This document shows positions 8,338 through 17,069 of a DNA stretch of 64,000 bases, piece after piece. This DNA is from Nocardiopsis sp. NRRL B-16309 (GTDB lineage: Bacteria > Actinomycetota > Actinomycetes > Streptosporangiales > Streptosporangiaceae). The position numbers and the translations under genes were made by a program. The stretch's first letter is position 1, and every line of letters starts with the position of its first letter. The notes beneath the pieces are model-generated. The model was not told the DNA's origin, ran no database searches, and saw nothing but the letters and a program-made list of their open reading frames with translations. The stretch is from contig NZ_LGEC01000073.1 in the NCBI RefSeq assembly GCF_001279585.1, forward strand, positions 1 through 64,000. The letters run 5' to 3'.

Positions 8338-9459
8338 ATGGCTCCCCAGTTCCCACCCGGCCCGGACGTTTCGGGATCACCGTCCGCTCCGCCCACCACA
8401 TCCCACAGGGCCGCCTTGTTCGGCGCCGGATTCCTGTACACGGCCGCGGCGGCCGTGCTGCCGGTGGCCCTCAGCCTGCCGTCGACGACGGGGCGCGCCG
8501 CTCCCGGGCTCACCGGCATCACGTTCTTCCTCTTCGCCATGGCCGCGGCGGCCTGGTTCGGGACCGCGCGGTTCGGTGGGTACCTGGTTTCCCGCGGCAT
8601 CGGCAGGCCCTACCTCAGCGCCGGGCTGCTCTCGGTGGCGGCCGTCGCCCCGAGCCTCCATGCGTTGCTGGCCCACGCGTACTTCCGGTTCAACTGGCCG
8701 GCCCCCACGGTCGAGGACGTGCTGGCCCAGTCCCTCGGGCCGCTCCCCACGGCCGGGGACGTGCTCGCCTTGACGGCGGTGCTGGCCGTCACCGCCGTGC
8801 TCGTGGTGGTCGTGCGCCGCCGGTACGCCGTGGTCCTGCTCGTCCTCGTGCTCACGGCCGGGGTGGGTGCCAGGCCGAGCATGGCGTGGGTCGTCGAGCT
8901 GCGGGAGGAGCGCGAGGAGAGGGAGCGCAGGCTGGAGTGGCTCCAGGCGATCGATACCGACCTCGTCGTCCTCGACTCGCAGCAGTGGCGGCCCACCGGT
9001 GTGATCGCACGGCCCTACCCCGCAGAACGGGAACGGCCCAGGGAGCCGATCCGCGGGTACATGATCGTCTACTGGCCGGACGAAGGGATCTCCGACCTCT
9101 ATCCGCGCATCGCCGAGGTCACCACCTGGAACAGCGTGGCCGACATGGCCGTGGTGAGGCACTGGGGGGACGCGGAGGACCCGCTCTGGGCCGTGTGCGA
9201 CAGTCGGGCGTTCGCCTACGAGTGCAGCGAACACACCAACTCCCGTGGGGAACGCGTGGTCATCCGGTGCCGACCCTGGGATCCGGGGATCCGCAAGTGC
9301 GACGTCGACGTGGAGTTGGGCTCGGGGGAACTCGTCAACGTCTACGCCAGGACGGGAGCGGACACCGATGACCTGCTGGAACTCGTCGAGGCCCTCCGCT
9401 GGGAGGAGGACGGCGACCGGGAACACCTGGCCGACGAATGGGGCCACCACCGCCCCTGA
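8338..9459 (+). CDS. membrane protein of unknown function, paralogue 1
   Basis: 373 residues. The first ~185 contain about four hydrophobic helices in two pairs. The rest is a soluble domain beginning with a charged helix (VELREEREERERRLEWLQAI) and containing DTDLVVLD, EVTTWNSVADM and a terminal ALRWEEDGDREHLADEW. The next gene encodes a clear paralogue with the same layout. I do not recognise a family; the soluble domain probably faces one side of the membrane as a unit. The chosen ATG gives MAPQF; a frame continues upstream into the integrase relic but has no better start. Confidence 0.75.
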   Translation: MAPQFPPGPDVSGSPSAPPTTSHRAALFGAGFLYTAAAAVLPVALSLPSTTGRAAPGLTGITFFLFAMAAAAWFGTARFGGYLVSRGIGRPYLSAGLLSVAAVAPSLHALLAHAYFRFNWPAPTVEDVLAQSLGPLPTAGDVLALTAVLAVTAVLVVVVRRRYAVVLLVLVLTAGVGARPSMAWVVELREEREERERRLEWLQAIDTDLVVLDSQQWRPTGVIARPYPAERERPREPIRGYMIVYWPDEGISDLYPRIAEVTTWNSVADMAVVRHWGDAEDPLWAVCDSRAFAYECSEHTNSRGERVVIRCRPWDPGIRKCDVDVELGSGELVNVYARTGADTDDLLELVEALRWEEDGDREHLADEWGHHRP

Positions 9460-9498
9460 CACCGGATCCGACCGCCCTGACTGGAGCGACTCGTCACC

Positions 9499-10581
9499 GT
9501 GAACCCCTCGTCGATCAGACGCCGGCTCGCCCTGCTCGGCCACTCCCTGCTGTACACGAGCGCGATGTCCGTGGCGCTCTTCTCCCCCCTCTTCCTGCTC
9601 TCGAACCGAGACAGCGGGCCCCCCGTCATTCCAGCGGTGATCGTCCTCGCCCTCATAGCCGGAGCGGGCGTTCTCGGGACCTTGTTGTTCGGCATTCACC
9701 TGGATTTCTTCGAACTTCCGCCCCCGCCCCACTCACCATCGTCTGGCATCTCCGCCCACACAGTGCGGCGTCCCGTCCTCAAGGCGGGTCTCCTCACGCT
9801 GGCGGCCGCGGTCCCGCACGTCTACACGGTCGTGCAGTACACGTTCTTCTGGTCCGTCCTGCCACGCATGGAACTGGTGGAACACCTCGTGTGGTCGGCG
9901 GTGATGGCCGTCGCCGCCTCGCTCGCTCTGGCCGCCCACCGCAGGCTCGGGGCGGTGCTCATCGTCCTCGTGCTCGTCGCCGGTGTCGGCACAGCGCCGA
10001 ACGTGGGACCGGCCATTGAGAGCTGGGAACGGGACAGGGACACGGAACGGAAGCTGGAGTGGCTCCACGGCATCGACGCCGACCTGGTCGTGCTCGACGC
10101 GGACGGGTGGGAGGTCGCCTGGGTGGTCGGCCGGCCGAACTCCGAAGGGGCGCGCGTTCGCGGGTACGAGATCCGCTATCACGAGAAGGACGTGCGAACG
10201 GATCGAGGTTATCGGGACACGGTCGACGTCACCACGTGGAACAGCCTGGAGGACATGGGGGCCGGGATGTCCTTCCGCTCTCAGCTACTTCACGGGGATC
10301 CGCTCCTGTGGGGATGCATCGCGCTGGACCCCGAGTACGAGTGCACCGAACGCCAGAACGCGAACGGCGAACGCGTGGTGCTCCACTGGAGGACATCGGC
10401 CTTGGCGAGCGGCAGAGGCACCGCCTACGTGCAGCTGTTGTCGGGGGAGGTCGTCACTATCTACGCGAAGAACACGTCGATGGCGGCCTACGAGATGCTG
10501 GTCCTGGTGAATGCCCTCCGGTGGGAGGAGGATGGCGACCGGGAACGCCTGGCCAGGGAGTGGTTCCCCGGCTATTCCTGA
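9499..10581 (+). CDS. membrane protein of unknown function, paralogue 2
   Basis: 360 residues from a GTG, 39 bases after the first paralogue, so probably the same transcript. It shares the four-helix N-terminal part, the ERDxExKLEWLHGIDADLVV segment, the VDVTTWNSLEDM motif and the NALRWEEDGDRERLAREW ending, with two conserved Cys around the CxALDPEYEC segment. Tandem duplication of an unknown membrane protein is directly visible. Function unknown. Confidence 0.75.
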   Translation: MNPSSIRRRLALLGHSLLYTSAMSVALFSPLFLLSNRDSGPPVIPAVIVLALIAGAGVLGTLLFGIHLDFFELPPPPHSPSSGISAHTVRRPVLKAGLLTLAAAVPHVYTVVQYTFFWSVLPRMELVEHLVWSAVMAVAASLALAAHRRLGAVLIVLVLVAGVGTAPNVGPAIESWERDRDTERKLEWLHGIDADLVVLDADGWEVAWVVGRPNSEGARVRGYEIRYHEKDVRTDRGYRDTVDVTTWNSLEDMGAGMSFRSQLLHGDPLLWGCIALDPEYECTERQNANGERVVLHWRTSALASGRGTAYVQLLSGEVVTIYAKNTSMAAYEMLVLVNALRWEEDGDRERLAREWFPGYS

Positions 10582-10690
10582 CCTGTTCTCCGATCGGACC
10601 CCGCGGCTCAGACCGAGGAGAAGCCGGATCTCGGTCATGGCCGATGCCCGGTGAAGGACGTGGCGGACTGCGGGCCCGAGGACCTGGACC

Positions 10691-11224
10691 GTGTGGTGGA
10701 TGCCCTCACCGAGACGGACCGGTTCCACTGGTTCGTCGCACCACGGCCCCTTCGAGAATCCCATCCCTTGGAGCACGACGTGGCGCCGCTGGCACTGGAC
10801 CATGTTCCCCACCTTCGCGGTCCCCGAGCCCCTGTACGCGCCGATGTCGTGGCTGCTGTCGCACGGCGTCGTGGTCGCGTCCCTGACCTGGGGGACGCTG
10901 GCCCTGGAGTTCTTCCTCGCCTGTTGTCTGTTCGCCGGACCGATGCTGCGGCGGCTCGGGCTCGGCCTGGGTGTCGCCCTCCACCTGGGCATTGCCGTGC
11001 TCATGGGGCTGCCGGGCTTCTCCACCATCATGTTCGGCGCCCTCATGCTCTACCTGCTGCGCCCGGGTGACCCCCTCACGGAGGTCCTGACCGGAAGGAT
11101 GAGCAGGAGGAGGAGCAGGAGGACCGAAGGTGAGACCGACGTGAAGGAGGCGACGACGGCCCAGGCGGGCGCCGGCGCCGCTCGTGAGCCCGTCCCGGAT
11201 CCCGAGCCCGTATCCGCCGACTAG
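10691..11224 (+). pseudogene. SdpB-like (HTTM-type) membrane protein, C-terminal fragment
   Basis: From about residue 25 the frame matches the second half of SdpB-type proteins: NPIPWSTTWRRWHWTMFPTF, a helix with TWGTLALEFFLA, and LHLGIAVLMGLPGFSTIMFG. SdpB relatives have about 300 residues and an N-terminal membrane half that is missing here. The first 25 residues from the GTG are unrelated sequence. SdpA and SdpB mature the SDP toxin peptide in Bacillus. The neighbour at 11281 is SdpI-like, so this looks like the decayed production half of a toxin-immunity locus. Confidence 0.55.
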
Positions 11225-11280
11225 AAGACCCGCGGGCCCGATGCACGCGAAACCCGAAGAACAGGAGAGGGGTCGCCCCA

Positions 11281-11709
11281 GTGCTCATCACCTCCGTCCA
11301 CGGCACGGTCCTGGCATCATCGGACCCGCCGCTGACCGGCTGGCCGCTGTACCTGCTCCTGGCGTCGGTGGTCGCCATGGTGGCGGCCCTGTGCTCCGGG
11401 GCCTATCTGGGCGCACGCGGCCGGATCAGCCCCAACGTCGTCTTCGGCATCCGGACCGCCTACACCCTGGGTGACGACAGGGCCTGGTACATCGTCCACC
11501 GGCTCTCCGCCCCCTGGACGATGGCCTCCGGGGTGGTCATGGCCACTTCCCTGCCCCTCGTGCCCCTGGCCCCGGGGCCGGACCTCCAGATGGTCGCGCT
11601 GCTGGCGCCGATGGCGATCGGCATCGCACTGCTCCTCACCGGCTCGTGGCGGGCGCACAGGACCGCCCGGGCCGCCGACCGGAGCCGGTCCGACGCCGAG
11701 GGGGCATGA
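11281..11709 (+). CDS. SdpI-family immunity-like membrane protein
   Basis: 142 residues with four hydrophobic helices. The signature GRISPNVVFGIRTAYTLGDD followed by WYIVHR is the SdpI-family motif (Pro-Asn-x-x-x-Gly-Ile-Arg, later Trp and His-Arg). In Bacillus, SdpI protects the cell against the SDP peptide and also titrates a repressor. A GAGAGGGG site precedes the GTG. No autorepressor or toxin-precursor gene is visible nearby; the adjacent SdpB-like gene is truncated. Confidence 0.75.
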   Translation: MLITSVHGTVLASSDPPLTGWPLYLLLASVVAMVAALCSGAYLGARGRISPNVVFGIRTAYTLGDDRAWYIVHRLSAPWTMASGVVMATSLPLVPLAPGPDLQMVALLAPMAIGIALLLTGSWRAHRTARAADRSRSDAEGA

Positions 11710-11985
11710 CGGGTCTCTCAGGACCTCTGTCCCTGTTGGAGGGGGAGGGCCGGTGCAGGTGTGCAGGATGGCGGCCGTGTCCGTTTCCGGGCCCGACAAC
11801 TCGTCATCAAGGTCGTCCCCTTGGGGTGAGGATGACCGTCTCCAAGGGCGATGTCGGTGACTCGGTCGGAGGCAGAGCCATGCCTGTCACCCACACCGCG
11901 CGCGGACAGGTCATCGGCCGGGTAGGCCCACCCGGCACTGAACTCCGGCGCGACGTCGGCTTCGGGGCGCACAACACCTCGCCGG

Positions 11986-12741
11986 TCAGTAGTAGACCGC
12001 GAGCGGGCCGTTCGGTCCCTCCATGACGGTCACCGGGGTCTCGAAGACCCGCGTGAGCACGTCGTCGGTCATGATCTCGTCCGGTGCGCCGAACTCGACG
12101 ACGGAACCGTCCTTGACCGCGCAGATGTGGTCGGCGTAGTGCCCGGCGAAGTTGATGTCGTGCAACACGATCACGATGGTACGGTCCAGTTCCTCCGCGG
12201 CCCGGCGCAGGTGCTTCATCATCTGCACCGAGTGCCGCATGTCGAGGTTGTTGAGAGGTTCGTCGAGCAGCACGTATTCGGTGTCCTGGCAGAGGACCAT
12301 CGCGACGTAGGCGCGCTGGCGCTGTCCCCCCGACAACTCGTCGAGGTAGCGGTGCTCCAGGTCGGTCAGGTCCAGGAAGTCGATGGCCCGGCTGATGGTC
12401 TCCTCGTCGGCCGCGGTCAGTCGCCCCTGGGAATGGGGGAAGCGGCCGAAAGCGACGAGCTGGCGCACCGTGAGCCGGGTGACGAAGTGGTTCTCCTGGC
12501 GCAGGATCGAGACGACCTTGGCCAGGTCCTTGGACGCCGTCTTCGCCACGTCGTGACCGGCGATGTCGATGGTGCCCTGGTCCAGCCGGAGCAGCCGGCC
12601 GATCATCGTCAGCAGCGTCGACTTGCCCGCGCCGTTCGGGCCGACCAGGGCGGTCACACCGCCTTTGGGAATCCGCAGGTCGACGGGGCCGATCACGACC
12701 TCGTTGCCGTACTCCTTGCGCACACCGTTCAGGGTGATCAC
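11986..12741 (-). CDS. iron-siderophore ABC transporter ATPase (YclP-like)
   Basis: 251 residues, a single ABC domain: Walker A GPNGAGKST (about 34-42), signature LSGGQRQRAYVA, Walker B YVLLDEP, and the switch His in VLHDINFAGHY. LRQENHFVTRLTVRQLVAFG is typical of the FatE/YclP branch that powers catecholate (petrobactin-type) siderophore uptake. It starts at a GTG overlapping the end of the upstream permease by four bases. It is last in a four-gene operon with two FecCD permeases and a binding protein. Confidence 0.9.
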   Translation of the reverse strand: MITLNGVRKEYGNEVVIGPVDLRIPKGGVTALVGPNGAGKSTLLTMIGRLLRLDQGTIDIAGHDVAKTASKDLAKVVSILRQENHFVTRLTVRQLVAFGRFPHSQGRLTAADEETISRAIDFLDLTDLEHRYLDELSGGQRQRAYVAMVLCQDTEYVLLDEPLNNLDMRHSVQMMKHLRRAAEELDRTIVIVLHDINFAGHYADHICAVKDGSVVEFGAPDEIMTDDVLTRVFETPVTVMEGPNGPLAVYY

Positions 12742-13793
12742 AGTCGGCCCTTTCTGAGAATGACGAAAAGGAACACCAGCCCGCCGACGAGCTCGATGAG
12801 GATCGAGACCACACCGCCTGCGTGGAAGATGTTCCGCATGACGAAGTAGGCGCCGCTGAGTACGACGAAGCAGGTCAGCGCTGATACGGGAAAGACGTAC
12901 CGGTGGTCGTGGGTGTCGGCGAACTGGTAGGCCAGCGTCGCGACGAGGAATCCCAGGAAGGTCATCGGACCGATGAGTGCGGTGGAGACCGCCATCAGGA
13001 CCGACACCAGGAACAGCACGCGCATGGTTTCGCGGCGGTGGTCCAGACCCAGTCCCGTGCCGGCTTCACGCCCCAGCACCATGATGTTCAGCCGACGCGA
13101 ACGCGCCCACAACAGGGCGGTCGCGACCAGGCACAGCGGTACCGCGATCGGGAGGTAGGACGCGTCGGCGTTGGCGATGTTGCCGAACAGCCGTGCGGCC
13201 AGTACGTCGAACTCGCTGGGCGTGAGCAGCCGCTGCATGAACGCGGAGACCGAAGCGAGACCACCGCCGATGATGATGCCGATCAACAGCATGATCTGCA
13301 GGTTCCCGTACCTGCCGGACAGCAGCCACCCGTACAGCAGCATGGCGAAGGCGACCATGAGGGCGATCTGCAACAGGAACTGGGAGACGCCTTGGACCGC
13401 CATGATCCCGGCGACGCCCAGGAGGTAGACGGCGGTCGTCTGTACGGCGGTGTAGAGCGCCTCGAACCCCATGATCGACGGGGTGATGATGCGGTTGTTG
13501 GTGACGGTCTGGAAGCTGACGGTGGCGACGGACTGGCAGATCGCGACGACGGCCATGATCACCAGGTTCGTGGCGCGCATCTCGGCGATGCGCCAGAAGC
13601 CGTCCGATCCCACCGGCATCGGGTTGTCCCAGGCCAGCAGGCCCACGCCGAACACCGCCGCGGCCACCGAGAGCACCGCGATGATGGTCCAGTAGCGAAG
13701 ACGGGCGCGTGGGGTGGCCAGGGGACGTGAGGAACGCTGGTGCTGCGGTGCGGCCGGCGGTCCGGTCACACGGGAAACGTTCGTGTCAGCCAC
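12738..13793 (-). CDS. FecCD-family siderophore permease (YclO-like)
   Basis: 351 residues with about nine hydrophobic helices. The GREAGTGLGLDH segment contacts the ATPase in this family, and IGPMTFLGFLVATLAYQF is the conserved helix region. The N-terminus is a basic cytoplasmic stretch. It overlaps the neighbouring permease by eight bases and the ATPase by four, indicating translational coupling. It pairs with the next permease to form the heterodimeric channel of a ferric-siderophore importer. Confidence 0.9.
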   Translation of the reverse strand: MADTNVSRVTGPPAAPQHQRSSRPLATPRARLRYWTIIAVLSVAAAVFGVGLLAWDNPMPVGSDGFWRIAEMRATNLVIMAVVAICQSVATVSFQTVTNNRIITPSIMGFEALYTAVQTTAVYLLGVAGIMAVQGVSQFLLQIALMVAFAMLLYGWLLSGRYGNLQIMLLIGIIIGGGLASVSAFMQRLLTPSEFDVLAARLFGNIANADASYLPIAVPLCLVATALLWARSRRLNIMVLGREAGTGLGLDHRRETMRVLFLVSVLMAVSTALIGPMTFLGFLVATLAYQFADTHDHRYVFPVSALTCFVVLSGAYFVMRNIFHAGGVVSILIELVGGLVFLFVILRKGRL

Positions 13794-14775
13794 GGCGACG
13801 CTGCCTCAACAGGAGAAGGATGAACACGGCGGCGCCGACGATCCCGAGAATGAGGGACACCGGCACCTCGAAGGGCATGATGATGGTCCGGCCGATCAGG
13901 TCGCAGACGGTGACGATCCCGATGCCCAGCAGGCACACCCACGGCAGGTTCGTGCGCAGGTCGTCACCGCGCATCATCGAGACGACGTTGGGGACGATCA
14001 GCCCGAGGAAGGGCAGGTTGCCCACGACCACGGTCACCACGCCCGTCGCCACCGCGATGAGTCCGGTGCCCAGCAGGATGACGCGGTCGTAGTTGAGTCC
14101 GACGTTGGTGGAGATCTCCTCGCCCAGGCCCGCGACCGTGAACCGGTCTGCCACGACGAACACCGTGACGGTGACCAGGGCCACGATCCACAGGAGTTCG
14201 TACTGTCCCCGCAACACCGAGGTGAAACTGCCGGCGAACCACACACCGAGGTTCTGGAGCATGTCGGTCCGCAACGCGACGAAGGTGGACACCGCGCTGA
14301 CGACGGCGCCCAGCATGATGCCCACGATCGGCACGATGAGCGAGGACTTCAGCGTGACTCGGCGCAGGAAGAGGAAGAACACCATCGTGCCGACGAAGGC
14401 GGCCATCACCGCGCCGACCATACGGGTGGTGATGCTCGCGCCCGGTACCAGGATCATGACGGTGAGCAGACCGAGTCCGGCCCACTCGGTGGTGCCGGTG
14501 GTCGTCGGTTCGACGAAGCGGTTCTGCGTCAGCAATTGCATGACCAGGCCGGACATCGCCATGGACGCACCGGCGAGGACGAGGGCGATCGTGCGGGGGA
14601 TACGGGTGATCGCGAACATCTCGCGGCCGTCATCGGCGCCGAAGACGTCGTACACGCCGGTGAACAGGGACAACACGAGTAGTGCGCTCACGACGGTGAC
14701 GCCGATGAGGAGCTTCCAGCTGAGGAGACGCCCCTCGCCCCGTGGCCGGGCCGGGGTCGGAGCCGCGGTGGTCAT
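13786..14775 (-). CDS. FecCD-family siderophore permease (YclN-like)
   Basis: 329 residues with about nine hydrophobic helices. It carries RIPRTIALVLAGASMAMSGL, the FecCD entry motif, and GNLPFLGLIVPNVVSMMRGDD, the coupling-helix region. It is the first permease downstream of the binding protein and the heterodimer partner of the YclO-like protein. In Bacillus the equivalent YclNOPQ system imports petrobactin; the actual ligand here is unknown. Confidence 0.9.
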   Translation of the reverse strand: MTTAAPTPARPRGEGRLLSWKLLIGVTVVSALLVLSLFTGVYDVFGADDGREMFAITRIPRTIALVLAGASMAMSGLVMQLLTQNRFVEPTTTGTTEWAGLGLLTVMILVPGASITTRMVGAVMAAFVGTMVFFLFLRRVTLKSSLIVPIVGIMLGAVVSAVSTFVALRTDMLQNLGVWFAGSFTSVLRGQYELLWIVALVTVTVFVVADRFTVAGLGEEISTNVGLNYDRVILLGTGLIAVATGVVTVVVGNLPFLGLIVPNVVSMMRGDDLRTNLPWVCLLGIGIVTVCDLIGRTIIMPFEVPVSLILGIVGAAVFILLLLRQRRRG

Positions 14776-14853
14776 GATCCGCTCACCTCCACGGAACGGC
14801 GCGCGCGGACGGTGGCGGTCATGTCGCGACCGTCCGCGCGGGGATGGACCGGA

Positions 14854-15849
14854 TCAAGCCCGCGCCTCAAGGGCGTCGGCGAAGGAGTCGAAGAACTCCG
14901 TGTAGGTCTGGATGCCTTCGTTGAGGTAGGTGTCGGCGGGCATGTAGACGATCTGCTCATCGGCCACGGCGGTCACGTTCGACAGGGCCTCGGTGTTCGC
15001 CAGGATGTTCTCGGCGCTCTCGTAGCCTTCCTCCTCGGCGGTGATGGCGGCGTCGCGGTCCAGCACGAGGATCCAGTCGGGGTCGGAATCGGCGATCGCC
15101 TCGACGGAGATGTCGTCACCCTGGTGGTCGTCACTGGAACCCTCGACCTCCAGAGCCGGGGTCAGTCCGAAGATGTCGAAGGCCGGGCCGAGAGTGCGGC
15201 CCACTCCTGGAGCCAGGTAGCCGATCTCGCCGCCAGAAGTGTTGACGGCCATGACGGTCTGGTCCTCGTCGTAGGCCTCGTCGACCCGCTCGATGGCCTC
15301 GTCGAAGTCGGCGACGGTCTGCGCGGCCTCGTCCTGCTTGCCGAAGACCTCGCCCAGCACCTCGACCTGGCGCCTGAGTTCGGCGTCGAAGGGCTCACCC
15401 TCACGCGGGTCCAGGTCGAGGATGGCCGCCTCGGGAACCAGCGAGGCCAGATCGTCGTGGTACTGGGTGAAGCGCTGGCCGTTGACGATCAGGTCCGGCT
15501 CCGCGGCGACGACTGCTTCGAGGTCGGGCTCGTAGTGCGGGCCGAGGTCGATGATCGAGTCATCCTGCGTGTAGTCGATGGTGTCGGGCATGAGCGACAC
15601 GGAGCCGGCGGACAGTTCCACGCCCCAGTCCGCAAGGGTCTCGTAGGTCCGGTTGTCGAGCGCGACCACCGACGAGGGCGGGGTGTTGATCGTCTGTGTA
15701 CCGTTGTTGTCCTCGACCTCGACCTCGACCGTCGCGCTCGAAGCGGGGGCCTCTTCGGTCTCCTCCTGGCCGGCGGTGCAGGCGGAGAGGGTCAGGGCGG
15801 ACACCAGGGTCAGGGGAAGTGCCGCGAACGGGTGGGGGACAGACTTCAT
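14854..15849 (-). CDS. siderophore-binding lipoprotein (YclQ-like)
   Basis: 331 residues. A signal peptide ends in a lipobox (LSAC, Cys about 24) and is followed by an acidic linker. The periplasmic-binding-protein fold with a long central helix shows VVALDNRTYETLADWGV, EPDLIVNGQRF and DPDWILVLDRDAAI. These match FecB/FhuD-type receptors of the YclQ branch. It is first in the operon and directly behind an iron box, so it should be induced by iron starvation. Confidence 0.9.
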   Translation of the reverse strand: MKSVPHPFAALPLTLVSALTLSACTAGQEETEEAPASSATVEVEVEDNNGTQTINTPPSSVVALDNRTYETLADWGVELSAGSVSLMPDTIDYTQDDSIIDLGPHYEPDLEAVVAAEPDLIVNGQRFTQYHDDLASLVPEAAILDLDPREGEPFDAELRRQVEVLGEVFGKQDEAAQTVADFDEAIERVDEAYDEDQTVMAVNTSGGEIGYLAPGVGRTLGPAFDIFGLTPALEVEGSSDDHQGDDISVEAIADSDPDWILVLDRDAAITAEEEGYESAENILANTEALSNVTAVADEQIVYMPADTYLNEGIQTYTEFFDSFADALEARA

Positions 15850-15875
15850 GAGGGTCTCCTAAGCGAGGTCTTTGC

Positions 15876-15894
15876 TTAGGCAAGCCTAGCCTAA
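15876..15894 (-). promoter_or_regulatory. DtxR/IdeR iron box
   Basis: The 19-mer TTAGGCAAGCCTAGCCTAA lies 27 bases upstream of the binding-protein start. It fits the actinobacterial DtxR/IdeR consensus TTAGGNNAGNCTANCCTAA closely and is strongly dyad-symmetric. It should repress the four-gene siderophore uptake operon when Fe(II) is abundant. Confidence 0.85.
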
Positions 15895-16245
15895 GTAATT
15901 CGATGGATGCATGGGGGTCGGCCTTGGAGTGTTGTGACGACTTTGTGATGTTCTGAGGCGACTTCGCTGGTCTCGGTGAGGGCGGCGGCCGTGACTGCCG
16001 AAGCCCGGCCCCACGAGCACGACCTCTTCGCTCTCGCGTGCCACTCCCGCCGTGGTGGCCGCGTGCTCCTGCTGCTCCGGGGCAGCTGGAACAAGACGCG
16101 TGCGTCTCGATCAGGTGGGGACGGAGCTGGGCCGGGGCAGGGCGCGACCGGCCCGAGGGGTTCGAGCTCCGGAGATGGGACGCTGCCGAGGGCGGCTGTG
16201 ACGTGGCCGGAGATGAGCGTCGGTACGGGATGGGAGAATCCGCGG
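15895..16245. other. divergent intergenic region
   Basis: This spans about 350 bases between the iron box and the hypothetical gene at 16246. The frame of that gene stays open upstream to 15976, but no good start or family similarity lies there. I see no other gene or clear promoter. Confidence 0.4.
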
Positions 16246-16707
16246 ATGCAACTGAGAATCGACCCTGACCGCCAGGTCACCCCCTTCACGTGCGACCACT
16301 GCGACTCCGAGCACCTGAGGATCTGCGGCTTCGTCAACAGCGAGCACGGCGCGTTCGCGATCTACTACGCCCACCTCTACAACCACGGCGACGTGCACGA
16401 GGCCTACATCGACGTCGTCATGGACGACGCCTGGGCCCCTGGCAACCCCTTGGAGCCCAGTCCCAACCGGACCACCTTCGGCTGCCGGGTGGGCCCGGTG
16501 CAGGGTTCCTCCGCTCCCGCGTGCTCGCTCGTCCAAGCGGCCCAATTCCACGAGGGGGACCCCTTCTACGGTGACCGCCTCGACCGTGAGAAGGCCCTAC
16601 CGCACCCGTGGCTGCCCCTGTTCTGGGAGACCACCGACCACCTCCTCGAACACGAACCCGACCTGAACGCCCACGTGTACTGCGTCAACGCCGCACCGCA
16701 AGGCTGA
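16246..16707 (+). CDS. hypothetical protein with N-terminal CxxC
   Basis: 153 residues from an ATG with GGGAG nine bases upstream. It begins MQLRIDPDRQVTPF and has a CDHCDSEHLRICGF segment that could bind a metal. Then come FAIYYAHLYNHGDVHEAYIDV, GCRVGP and a C-terminal WETTDHLLEHEPDLNAHVYC. I have the impression of a conserved actinobacterial protein of unknown function. A start further upstream is possible but would add low-complexity Arg/Gly-rich sequence. Confidence 0.65.
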   Translation: MQLRIDPDRQVTPFTCDHCDSEHLRICGFVNSEHGAFAIYYAHLYNHGDVHEAYIDVVMDDAWAPGNPLEPSPNRTTFGCRVGPVQGSSAPACSLVQAAQFHEGDPFYGDRLDREKALPHPWLPLFWETTDHLLEHEPDLNAHVYCVNAAPQG

Positions 16708-17069
16708 GGAGATACGTCGAGCGTCTCCCGGTACAGGTGGGAGTACGACGGGGCTTCGTGGCGCACCTGGCTCCCTGTGGAGGACCGGCCGAACGACGCG
16801 AGGAGCCAAGGGACTGCGAGCGGGCCCGAGCAGCACACAACGCCGCTGGGCTGATGCCGGGAGACGCCGGCGGCATCGACGTCTTCGAGTGCCGGTCGTG
16901 CCCCGGCCGTCCCACAGGCCACTGGTTCTGCTCCTGAACCTGCCGCGTCCCACCCCGGCCGCACACGGCTACCAGCGCCGGGGGCGTACCCCTGGTCGTG
17001 GTGTGCGGGGAACGGCTCGGCCCGCGGCCGGAGCGGTGTCCGGGCCACGGGCCGAGCTCGGCCGACGGG
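16708..17069. other. convergent intergenic region with a possible 27-codon ORF
   Basis: On the plus strand, 16854-16937 encodes a 27-residue peptide with CRSC and a terminal WFCS, resembling the end of a small Cys-rich protein. It lacks a ribosome binding site, and the longer frame upstream has no clear family. It may be the tail of a lost gene. Nothing else supported is seen here. Confidence 0.3.

Noticed and set aside
7891..9371. Long plus-strand frames through the integrase relic into the membrane protein gene
   Set aside because: They are antisense of the integrase motifs (HGLRHR box on the minus strand) and lack a start signal; the true gene begins at 8338.
14812..15879. 355-codon plus-strand frame opposite the siderophore-binding protein
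   Set aside because: Low-complexity Val/Gly/Asp-rich antisense shadow of a clear lipoprotein gene with a lipobox and operon context.
16854..16937. 27-residue Cys-rich ORF as a real gene
   Set aside because: CxxC spacing is suggestive, but there is no ribosome binding site and no context; kept only as a note in the intergenic entry.
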